Shown: positions 1 through 5,762 of the stretch, in pieces
Position numbering within the stretch: position 1 is the stretch's first letter
Layout: each line of letters opens with the position of its first letter
Assembly: GCA_025449615.1 (NCBI GenBank)
Contig: JANWJA010000017.1
Span: 1 to 9,936, forward strand
Direction: 5' to 3'
Length of the DNA stretch: 9,936 nt
Source: Methyloceanibacter sp.
GTDB lineage: Bacteria; Pseudomonadota; Alphaproteobacteria; Rhizobiales; Methyloligellaceae
Program-made: the position numbers and the translations under genes
The notes under the pieces: model-generated
Told to the model about the DNA's origin: nothing
Database searches by the model: none
The model's input: the letters and a program-made list of their open reading frames with translations, nothing else

Positions 1-234
1 CTCGATGGCGACGCGGCCGAGGCCGCCGAGGCAAATCTCGGCCATGCGCCGTCCGGCTTCGACGCCGCCGACCGCCTTCACCCCGCAATCGATGCGGCAT
101 TCGCCGAGCGAGCCTTTGCTCACCTCGACGCGGAGTGCTGCCGCATCGCGAATGAGTGCCTCGACCAGAGGCTCGACCAACCCATTGACGCTTGGCAATC
201 CGGAATTCTTTGTGTGTTTGTGGTCCCCGCTCAT
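1..234 (-). CDS. mch: Methenyl-H4MPT cyclohydrolase Mch, N-terminal part (cut by window edge)
   Basis: Mch interconverts methenyl-H4MPT and formyl-H4MPT in the cytoplasm, the step between MtdB and the formyltransferase complex in formaldehyde oxidation. The 78 visible codons are open to the window edge, so the gene continues to the left; the family is a little over 300 aa, so about a quarter is seen. The translation carries the family's N-terminal signature: NAEALRV-like 'DAAALRVEVSKG' (about residues 30-41), then GGVEAGRRMAEICLGGLGRV at 56-75. I chose the ATG at 234 because a purine-rich GGGGGAAG lies just upstream on the minus strand and because the ATG overlaps the TGA of the ATP-grasp gene (ATGA), a typical translational-coupling junction. 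It is the last visible gene of the mptG-mtdB-ATP-grasp-mch run. Product assignment is firm; the C-terminus cannot be judged. Confidence 0.93.
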   Translation of the reverse strand, partial: MSGDHKHTKNSGLPSVNGLVEPLVEALIRDAAALRVEVSKGSLGECRIDCGVKAVGGVEAGRRMAEICLGGLGRVAIE

Positions 235-1355
235 CTCGCTTCCCCCGTATTTTTGGGCCGCAACCCGGCCAGAATTTGCTTCCTTCGCTCCGCGACCAGC
301 CCTTTTGCCTGGGTCTTTGTCTCGGCGCGCGCCAACACAGTGCATATTGGACGATTTTTGTCGATGGATTCGCGGAGACGAGGCCTATCCGCGACCCAGT
401 CCGGCCAATTGATACCCTCAGGGATTCTGAGTTGTTCCGGCGCATAGACGAGGGCAGAGGCCATGGCGCCCTCGAGCGCGAGCGGGGAGGGCAGTTTGCC
501 GTCGAGGACCGCGTCGACATGGAGCTTGAGGAGCGGCTGGGTCTCCTTGTCAAAGATGTCGAGCGTGGCGCCTGGACGGGGATTGATCTCCAAGAGCAGC
601 GTTGTACCTGTATCTTCATCGACGATGAAGTCCGCGCTGCCGAGCCCTTTCAGCTTGAACGCGGTGGACACCTTCAACACCGATGCGGTTATTTTGTCTT
701 GCAGCTTCGCCGAGAGCGAAGCCGGACGCGCGGCGCCCCCATAACGAAACGGCGAGGCAGGGCGGGAGTTTGTCCATTGCTCGCTGAAGCCGAGCACGGC
801 AACGTCCCTGCCATTGCCGACGAACAGCGCCGACACGGCGACGCCTTTCACCTTCTCTTGGAAATAGGTGGAGGCCGAAGTGGAACCCCCAGGCACGTAG
901 TCCGCGACATGGCTGCCACCGGCCGCGCCTCTCCGCTTCGCCAGCCATCCTTTATCTGGAGGCGGAGCGTTTTGCGTACGCGGATGCGGAATACCCAAAC
1001 CATCGAGCATGTCGAAAAACTCGATCGACTTGATGCGTGCCACCGTCTCGGAATCGTTGCCGAGCAGCGGCCAATGTTCGGCGATCTTGCTCAACAGCTC
1101 GGGGCGATCCTCGAATCCAGAGCCAGCGACACAGCCCAGCACGGGCGAGGGCGCATCTGCCGCCAGGTCCGACAGGCCCCCCATCAGAGGCACCACCTCA
1201 ATCCCGCGTCCGATCGGACCTGCGAATTTCACGCAACGATGCGCGATCTCCTCGGTGTCTTCATCGGTGAAGAAGTCGAGCACCAGCGGGACGAAACCTG
1301 CGCGGCGCGCGGCGGCCGCGAGTCCTCGTCCCGAAATGGCAACGATCAGGATCAT
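231..1355 (-). CDS. ATP-grasp family protein of the H4MPT gene island
   Basis: A 374-aa ATP-grasp enzyme lying between mtdB and mch. Visible features: an N-terminal 'MILIVAISGRGLAAAARRAG' stretch that looks like the pre-ATP-grasp Rossmann-type domain; a candidate nucleotide-binding stretch with AKRRGAAGGSHV at about residues 139-150; and the metal-binding signature LLLEINPRPG at about 253-262, where the Glu and Asn normally hold Mg-ATP. ATP-grasp enzymes of this type join a carboxylate to an amine or amino acid. Methylotroph H4MPT islands carry ATP-grasp genes of unproven role (OrfY/Orf17 in Methylobacterium, from memory). A role in attaching a glutamate or similar unit to methylofuran or H4MPT, like archaeal MfnD or MptN, is inference. 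The ATG at 1355 was preferred to a TTG ten codons earlier because the TTG lies inside mtdB and the protein aligns naturally from MILIV; neither has a good ribosome-binding site. It follows mtdB by 7 bp and overlaps mch by 4. Confidence 0.85.
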   Translation of the reverse strand: MILIVAISGRGLAAAARRAGFVPLVLDFFTDEDTEEIAHRCVKFAGPIGRGIEVVPLMGGLSDLAADAPSPVLGCVAGSGFEDRPELLSKIAEHWPLLGNDSETVARIKSIEFFDMLDGLGIPHPRTQNAPPPDKGWLAKRRGAAGGSHVADYVPGGSTSASTYFQEKVKGVAVSALFVGNGRDVAVLGFSEQWTNSRPASPFRYGGAARPASLSAKLQDKITASVLKVSTAFKLKGLGSADFIVDEDTGTTLLLEINPRPGATLDIFDKETQPLLKLHVDAVLDGKLPSPLALEGAMASALVYAPEQLRIPEGINWPDWVADRPRLRESIDKNRPICTVLARAETKTQAKGLVAERRKQILAGLRPKNTGEAR

Positions 1356-1362
1356 TGGCAAG

Positions 1363-2259
1363 CTACTTGGTGAGCTTTTGTGCAAGTGTGTATGCGTCGC
1401 GGAAATCGAGGTAGAGCGGTTTGTCCGACTGGATCATCCGGTCGAACAGTCCGGCCTCGGTCTTGTATTTGATGTTACCGACCGCGAGTGCACCGATCGC
1501 AACCGCTTTAGTGCCGGGAATCGGGGCCGAGTTGTCGTTGACGCCGACGCCTTCGACGCCCGCTGGCGGCACTGCATTCACGTCGGTGACGACCTTCAGA
1601 TCTTTGGCTTGCTTGAGCTGATCCAAGCTCAGCAATCTTTTGCCGGCAGGACCGGCGGCAAACACGATATCGGCGTTGCGCACCAGCTCCGTCTTTTGCT
1701 CCTCGGTCGAGCCGTCGGCATAGCCGACATTGGTGCCGAAACGCGCATTGATGTCCTCAGCGAATTTTTTCACGCGGTCCGAACCGTCATAGCCGATCAA
1801 CGTGGCAGTGGCGCCTTCCAGCGCCGAGATCACGGCGGATGCAAATCCGACCACGCCAGTGCCGCCATAGATGGCGATGGTTTTACCTTTGAGGTCGGTT
1901 GAGAATTTCTCGCGAAGCGCTTGCTTCACGCAAGCCACCATCGCCGCGGCAGTGGTGAAGGAGCCCGCCGGATCCGAGAACACGGAAATCTCGAAGGGCG
2001 GCACCATAGCGGCCTTGGCGCGGTCCATCATGTCGAGCGCCTCGACGGCGCGTTTGCCGGCGATGAATATGCCTGTGCGCTTCACGCCTTCCGGCCCGCG
2101 GCTGAAGATTGCGTCCTGCACCAATCCCTTCACGTCCTCGATGGTGACATTGGTGTAGGGAATTGCCGCGTCATATCCGGCGTCTAGCGCCATGTTCACA
2201 TCGAACGGGCTCATATGTTTGAGCGGTGTGATCATGTGCAAAATGCGGGGATGCGCCAT
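1363..2259 (-). CDS. mtdB: Methylene-H4MPT dehydrogenase MtdB
   Basis: MtdB oxidises methylene-H4MPT to methenyl-H4MPT with NAD(P)+, following formaldehyde capture on H4MPT, in the cytoplasm. The 298-aa protein matches the family length. The N-terminus ILHMITPLKHMSPFDVNMA, the PYTNVTIEDVKGLVQDAIFSR block, SDPAGSFTTAAAMVA (about 95-109), the dinucleotide-binding GGTGVVG (132-138), DVNAVPPAGVEG and IGALAVGNIKY, and the C-terminal YLDFRDAYTLA all follow MtdB as I know it from Methylobacterium, and differ from the NADP-only paralogue MtdA. The ATG at 2259 is preceded by GAAGGAG about 11 nt upstream. It lies 125 nt downstream of mptG on the same strand and directly in front of the ATP-grasp gene, so it may be read through from mptG or have its own promoter in the spacer. 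Nothing is missing or truncated. Confidence 0.96.
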   Translation of the reverse strand: MAHPRILHMITPLKHMSPFDVNMALDAGYDAAIPYTNVTIEDVKGLVQDAIFSRGPEGVKRTGIFIAGKRAVEALDMMDRAKAAMVPPFEISVFSDPAGSFTTAAAMVACVKQALREKFSTDLKGKTIAIYGGTGVVGFASAVISALEGATATLIGYDGSDRVKKFAEDINARFGTNVGYADGSTEEQKTELVRNADIVFAAGPAGKRLLSLDQLKQAKDLKVVTDVNAVPPAGVEGVGVNDNSAPIPGTKAVAIGALAVGNIKYKTEAGLFDRMIQSDKPLYLDFRDAYTLAQKLTK

Positions 2260-2362
2260 CTGCCTAAATACTCCTTCAAATATGCTGGAACCGCCGGACG
2301 CGGCGACAAGGAATGGGAAGCCTTAAACCAGAACCGGGGTGGCGGCCAAGCCTCTGAATTAA

Positions 2363-2382
2363 GCCAACTAAGAAACGTTGGC
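2363..2382 (-). repeat. Small inverted repeat behind mptG
   Basis: GCCAAC at 2363-2368 and GTTGGC at 2377-2382 form a perfect 6-bp stem with an 8-nt loop, starting 2 nt after the mptG stop on the minus strand. Only a weak CTTAATT follows, so it is at best a partial terminator or an mRNA 3'-end stabiliser between mptG and mtdB. The rest of the 125-bp spacer holds only the mtdB ribosome-binding site and no convincing promoter. Confidence 0.3.
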
Positions 2383-2384
2383 AA

Positions 2385-3383
2385 TCAGTACACTGATATT
2401 TCCGCGCCTTGGTTCCGTCCCCGGACAAGTTGGAATCGCAGGCCCGCGCTACCGCCAAGGCTTTGCAGGTTTTCGAGCAGCGAGGTGCCTTCGGACTCGG
2501 ATCTGACAAAGACGAAGCCGGTTGGTCCCCACGAGCTCTGGCCGATTCCTTTGAGACCTTGTGTCGCGACCCAATCGAGCACCTTGGCGACGCCGCTGCT
2601 GACGATGGGGCCGCCTTGCAGCGAAGCGAAATAGGCGCCCATTCGCGCTTGCAAATGCCCGACCTCAGCGGTGAAGCCGTCGAAGTCGCGCGTCTCGAGG
2701 GCGGGCAGAGCGTGATTGAGAACCCGACTCCGGAGCTCTTCCACCTCACTTTGCGGAAAGTCCGGCGCCTCGTCGAATGCCACGGCCTCCATGCCACCAT
2801 GAATTCCGGCCAGGTAAGGATCGAAGATCAACAAGACGCGCCAATCATCGGGAAAGGGAAGACGCGCAATAAGCTCGGGCAGCGCGCCCGAGACCGGACC
2901 GCGATCGAGCACGACGCCGCCGTTGGCGAACGTCGCGATGCCAATGCCGGAGCGCGCACCGCGCCCGAGCCGGATTGCGATCTCCTGCGGGGTCGCGCCT
3001 AAGCCCTCGAGCGTGGACAGTGCTGTGCCCACCGCAAGCGCGAGCTGCGTGCCCGAGCCGAGCCCGGAATGTGGCGGAATCGTCTCTTCGACAGTGAGCC
3101 CGTAGCTGTTCCGAAGATCGTAGGCCTCGGCAAGCTGGGCCAGATAATGCGCGGCGCGTTCCGCTTCCTCGCCGCTCACTTTCAGGGAATTTGCCCGGCG
3201 GAGTGTGAGCCGTGTCACTGGCCTGTCGATGGCAAGCCCGAAACTGCCGAAGGGTTCAGGGCCTCGTCCGCTCGGATCGAGAAAGCCGAAATGCAGCCGC
3301 GCGGTCGTCATCACGGAAACGCCCGTGGCACGAGGCAGCGCGCGAGCGCCGGCCCCAGCCGAATTTGAACGGCCCTCGTCCAT
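2385..3383 (-). CDS. mptG: Beta-ribofuranosylaminobenzene 5'-phosphate (beta-RFAP) synthase
   Basis: Beta-RFAP synthase condenses 4-aminobenzoate with PRPP, losing CO2 and pyrophosphate, and commits the cell to H4MPT synthesis (the protein is called Orf4 or MptG). The 332-aa ORF has the GHMP-type fold expected for this family: TARLHFGFLDPSG near residues 27-39, a glycine/serine-rich IPPHSGLGSGTQLALAVG loop at about 102-119 (the GHMP phosphate-binding motif), and GRGARSGIGIATFANGGVVLD further on. The ATG at 3383 has only a weak upstream purine run. A later Met at residue 25 would cut into the first predicted strand (VSVMTTARLHFGF), so I keep the longer form. It is the first minus-strand gene of the divergent pair and heads the mptG-mtdB-ATP-grasp-mch run. 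Its substrate would be supplied by the pabBC gene about 2.4 kb away in the same window. Confidence 0.91.
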   Translation of the reverse strand: MDEGRSNSAGAGARALPRATGVSVMTTARLHFGFLDPSGRGPEPFGSFGLAIDRPVTRLTLRRANSLKVSGEEAERAAHYLAQLAEAYDLRNSYGLTVEETIPPHSGLGSGTQLALAVGTALSTLEGLGATPQEIAIRLGRGARSGIGIATFANGGVVLDRGPVSGALPELIARLPFPDDWRVLLIFDPYLAGIHGGMEAVAFDEAPDFPQSEVEELRSRVLNHALPALETRDFDGFTAEVGHLQARMGAYFASLQGGPIVSSGVAKVLDWVATQGLKGIGQSSWGPTGFVFVRSESEGTSLLENLQSLGGSAGLRFQLVRGRNQGAEISVY

Positions 3384-3411
3384 TGATTGGGTCGTAGCCT
3401 CTCGATATGCT
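3383..3411 (+). promoter_or_regulatory. Candidate sigma70-type promoter for pcd
   Basis: TTGATT at 3383-3388 and TATGCT at 3406-3411 are separated by 17 bp, a fair match to TTGACA/TATAAT. Transcription would start near 3418, almost exactly at the hairpin that begins at 3419. The -35 box overlaps the mptG start codon, as can happen in short divergent spacers. This is a pattern match only. No equally good box was found for mptG on the other strand. Confidence 0.33.
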
Positions 3412-3418
3412 GGATGCT

Positions 3419-3435
3419 AGGGGGAGGAGCCCCCT
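3419..3435 (+). repeat. GC-rich hairpin with a Shine-Dalgarno-like loop upstream of pcd
   Basis: AGGGGG (3419-3424) and CCCCCT (3430-3435) pair perfectly around the five-base loop AGGAG (3425-3429), followed by TTACTCTTT. It lies 24 nt before the pcd ATG and just after the candidate promoter, so it would form the 5' end of the pcd mRNA. Its T-rich tail also makes it resemble a weak plus-strand terminator, but no plus-strand gene precedes it. The function is unknown. Confidence 0.45.
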
Positions 3436-3458
3436 TACTCTTTCAAAACTGGGCCCCT

Positions 3459-3845
3459 ATGGCAACGTCCGAGCGAACCTATAGCGATGCGGAGGTCGAG
3501 CAGAGGCTGAAGGCCGAGCTGCCGCATTGGTATTTGGAAGGCGGCTGGATCAGGCGAAAATACAAAACCAACAGCTGGAAGGGCACGCTGATGGTGATCA
3601 ACACCATCGGCCATCTGGCGGAGGCCGCCTGGCACCATCCCGACATCACCGCCTCTTATGCCTGGGTCGAGGTCCGGCTGATGAACCATGCTGCCAAAGG
3701 CATCACCGACAAGGATTTCGAGCTCGCCAAGAAGATCGAAGAGGTCGTCCACTGGCAGCCGGCCCTGGAACAGGGTGCGCTCGAGGGTTGCCCAAAGGAC
3801 GATATGCGCTTCGCCTACATCAAATACGACAAGCCCAAAACTTGA
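3459..3845 (+). CDS. pcd: Pterin-4a-carbinolamine dehydratase-like protein (PCD/DCoH family)
   Basis: The family dehydrates 4a-hydroxytetrahydrobiopterin, regenerating pterin cofactors. Homologues recur in methylotroph H4MPT islands, where their substrate is not settled. The 128-aa product has the diagnostic core: EAAWHHPDITASYAWVEVRL (about 55-74) with the paired catalytic histidines at 59-60, a third His at 77 in a MNH context (THxxG is more usual), and KGITDKDFELAKKIEE (80-95). About 30 residues after this core (HWQPALEQG to the end) exceed the usual ~100-aa family length. The ATG at 3459 begins a natural domain start. In-frame TTG 3387 and ATG 3414 would add residues that look unlike the family. 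No Shine-Dalgarno sequence sits at normal distance; the only AGGAG is in the hairpin 30 nt upstream. It is followed by fhcD after 127 bp, and a role in H4MPT synthesis or repair is inferred from context. Confidence 0.87.
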   Translation: MATSERTYSDAEVEQRLKAELPHWYLEGGWIRRKYKTNSWKGTLMVINTIGHLAEAAWHHPDITASYAWVEVRLMNHAAKGITDKDFELAKKIEEVVHWQPALEQGALEGCPKDDMRFAYIKYDKPKT

Positions 3846-3972
3846 GCCTTTCTTGGCATGGCAGCGGGGACATCCTCCACGCTCCAGGATCGCTTGCGCT
3901 TGCGCCCTTTGGGGGTCCTGTTTAATGGTGCGCGGCTGAAGTGCCGAATGGAGGAGGGGGCCGGGCCCGTCT

Positions 3973-4881
3973 ATGTCCAAATTGAAGCTCAAAGGCGTCA
4001 ATATCGTCGAGACCTTCGCCGAGGCCTTCCCCATGGTCGGCACGCGGATCATCATCACCGCGTCCACCCCTGGCTGGGCCTTGACCGCTGCCCGCACCAT
4101 GACCGGCTTCGCCACTTCGGTGATTGCCTGCGGCGCGGAAGCTGGCATCGAGGGCAAGCTCTCCACCAAAGCGACACCGGACGGCCGCCCGGGCGTCGCC
4201 GTGTTGCTCTTCGCCATGGATACCGACAAGCTGCAAAAGCAGCTTCGTAACCGCGTCGGCCAATGCGTGCTGACCAGCCCGGGCTCTGCGTGCTTCTCCG
4301 GGCTCGACGGCGAGAAGAGTCTGAAGCTCGGCTCTTCGCTCCGCTTCTTCGGCGATGGCTGGCAAATGTCGAAAATGATCAACGGCAGGCGTTATTGGCG
4401 CATCCCCGTCATGGATGGCGAATTCGTCTGCGAGGAGAAAACCGGCCTGACCAAGAAGGCAGTGGGCGGCGGCAATCTGCTCGTGCTCGGCAAGTCGCAC
4501 CAAGCCGTGCTTGCGGCGTGTGAGCGCGCGGTGAAGGCCATCGACGACGTGCCCGGCGCCATCACGCCCTTTCCCGGCGGCATTGTGCGCTCCGGCTCCA
4601 AGGTCGGCTCGAAATACAAGGGTCAGATCGCCTCCACTAACGACGCCTATTGCCCGACGCTGAAGGGCGCCGTGAAATCGGATCTTGGGCCCGACATTGA
4701 AGCGGTGCTCGAAATCGTCATCGACGGTTTGACCGCCGCAGATGTCGCGGCCGCCATGCGGGCCGGTATCCACGCCATTGCCAATGGCGGCGCCAAGCAG
4801 GGCGTCACTCACATCACCGCCGGAAATTATGGTGGCAATCTCGGTCCGCATCATTTCCATCTCAAGGAGATCATCGCGTGA
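3973..4881 (+). CDS. fhcD: Formylmethanofuran:H4MPT formyltransferase, Fhc complex subunit D
   Basis: FhcD (Ftr homologue) transfers the formyl group from formyl-H4MPT to the methylofuran carrier within the formyltransferase/hydrolase complex, which then releases formate. The 302-aa protein matches the family length. It opens with LKGVNIVETFAEAFPMVGTR and carries ITASTPGWALTAARTMTGFATSVIACGAEAGIE (about 29-60) and the conserved TPFPGGIVRSGSKVGSKYK (198-216), ending in GGNLGPHHFHLKEI. All are typical of Ftr. The ATG at 3973 is preceded by GGAGGAGGGGG (3950-3960), about 12-15 nt away, rather far. A GGGCCC stem between them could shorten the distance. Upstream is pcd rather than the usual fhcB. 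The stop overlaps the fhcC start. A TTGCGC/TTTAAT pair at 3900-3926 with a 15-bp spacer is the only promoter-like sequence in the gap and is weak. Confidence 0.97.
   Translation: MSKLKLKGVNIVETFAEAFPMVGTRIIITASTPGWALTAARTMTGFATSVIACGAEAGIEGKLSTKATPDGRPGVAVLLFAMDTDKLQKQLRNRVGQCVLTSPGSACFSGLDGEKSLKLGSSLRFFGDGWQMSKMINGRRYWRIPVMDGEFVCEEKTGLTKKAVGGGNLLVLGKSHQAVLAACERAVKAIDDVPGAITPFPGGIVRSGSKVGSKYKGQIASTNDAYCPTLKGAVKSDLGPDIEAVLEIVIDGLTAADVAAAMRAGIHAIANGGAKQGVTHITAGNYGGNLGPHHFHLKEIIA
4864..4869 (+). promoter_or_regulatory. Ribosome-binding site deciding the fhcC GTG start
   Basis: AAGGAG ends 8 nt before the GTG at 4878. It lies inside the 3' end of fhcD, and the GTG overlaps the fhcD TGA as GTGA. 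This supports GTG as the fhcC start and suggests coupled translation of the two complex subunits. Confidence 0.85.
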
Positions 4882-5681
4882 GCGCGCTTACTCTCGAAAT
4901 CAAGGAACGCGGCGCCGAACGCCTCGACCTCTCTGCGCTGCTGCCGCTCAATCTCGTCGGCAAGAAGCTGAAGGACATCGAGGCCATCTCCATCGGCACG
5001 ACGCGCGAGCGGACCACCGTCGGCGATGTGTTCAAGATCAAGGGCAACGACGCCCACACGCTGCGGCTCATAGGCACCGACAGCTCTTGCGACCGCATCG
5101 GCCGCGCACTGACCGAAGGCGAGATCCTCGTCGATGGCGATGCAGGCGCCTATGTCGGCGCCGGCATGTCTGGCGGCAAGATCCTGGTCAAAGGCGATGC
5201 CGGCGCCTCGACCGGCGGCTCGATGATCGGCGGCGAGATCGAGATCGGCGGCAATTCCGGTGAGCGGACCGGTGGCGTGGCGGACGGCGAGAGCCTCGGC
5301 ATGCGCGGCGGCCGCATCGTCGTCGGCGGCAATGTCGGCGACGTGGTCGGCCATCGCATGCGGCGCGGCACCATCATCGTCGGCGGCAATGCCGGCGAAT
5401 ATGCCGGAGGCTGGATGGTGGCCGGCACCATCATGATCGACGGCAAGGTCGGGCGGCTCGCCGGCTACGGCCTGCGCCGCGGCACGCTGATCCTTGCCAA
5501 GCAGCCGAAACAGTTGCTGCCGACTTTCAGCGATTCCGGCAAGCTCGATTTCAATTATCTCCGGCTGCTCGGCCGCCAGTTGGACAAAGACGGCTGTGTC
5601 TCGAAGCTACCGTTTCGCGCGCGCCGCCTGATGGGCGACATGGCCGTGCTCGGCAAGGGCGAGATGCTGATTCTGGCCTGA
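4878..5681 (+). CDS. fhcC: Formyltransferase/hydrolase complex subunit C
   Basis: FhcC is the bacterial relative of formylmethanofuran dehydrogenase subunit C (FwdC/FmdC) and a structural subunit of the Fhc complex that yields formate from formyl-H4MPT in the cytoplasm. The 267-aa protein has a short N-terminal part (LTLEIKERGAERLDLSALLP), followed at about residues 81-205 by repeated GDAG, GGNxG and GxxxGGxMxGG units. These make the right-handed beta-helix (GXGXG) domain shared with the glutamate synthase large-subunit C-terminus. The C-terminal tail FNYLRLLGRQLDKDGCV to MLILA is also family-like. Start GTG 4878 is set by AAGGAG 8 nt upstream and the 4-bp overlap with fhcD. The repeat-rich coding DNA is GGC-heavy, which is a property of the protein repeat rather than a separate DNA element. 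fhcA and fhcB are absent from the window. Confidence 0.95.
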   Translation: MSALTLEIKERGAERLDLSALLPLNLVGKKLKDIEAISIGTTRERTTVGDVFKIKGNDAHTLRLIGTDSSCDRIGRALTEGEILVDGDAGAYVGAGMSGGKILVKGDAGASTGGSMIGGEIEIGGNSGERTGGVADGESLGMRGGRIVVGGNVGDVVGHRMRRGTIIVGGNAGEYAGGWMVAGTIMIDGKVGRLAGYGLRRGTLILAKQPKQLLPTFSDSGKLDFNYLRLLGRQLDKDGCVSKLPFRARRLMGDMAVLGKGEMLILA

Positions 5682-5731
5682 TCTTTTCAGCCGCGAAATC
5701 GACGATCCTTTTGCCAAGATGGGCTATGCTT

Positions 5732-5745
5732 CCGGCGAAAGCCGG
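5732..5745. repeat. GNRA-tetraloop hairpin upstream of pabBC
   Basis: CCGGC (5732-5736) and GCCGG (5741-5745) close a GAAA loop, ending 17 nt before the pabBC ATG. CCGGCGAAAGCCGG hairpins occur as dispersed intergenic palindromes in many alphaproteobacterial genomes (from memory), so this may be one of those rather than a gene-specific regulator. The 81-bp fhcC-pabBC spacer shows no good promoter. Confidence 0.45.
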
Positions 5746-5762
5746 GCCTTCCGCGTTCCACC

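Noticed and set aside
192..1373. Plus-strand 393-codon open frame
   Set aside because: It lies opposite the ATP-grasp gene and mch; the minus strand carries recognisable motifs (EINPRPG, Mch N-terminus), while this frame is Arg/His-rich with no family features, as expected for a GC-rich shadow.
3387..3458. Longer pcd start at TTG 3387 or ATG 3414
   Set aside because: It would translate the hairpin and add 15-24 residues unlike the PCD family; no ribosome-binding site supports either.
3900..3926. TTGCGC/TTTAAT promoter before fhcD
   Set aside because: The spacer is only 15 bp and the -35 box is poor, so it is mentioned with fhcD but not listed as a feature.
3922..4860. Minus-strand 312-codon open frame
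   Set aside because: It is antisense to fhcD; its composition is that of a reversed reading of a coding strand and no domain is visible.
4742..5354. Alternative frames across fhcC, some with long Arg-rich or repeat-like translations
   Set aside because: They mirror the GGC-rich beta-helix repeats of fhcC and have no start signals of their own.
4878..5500. Apparent DNA repeat array of GGC-rich units
   Set aside because: The periodicity is explained by the repeated glycine motifs of the FhcC beta-helix domain.
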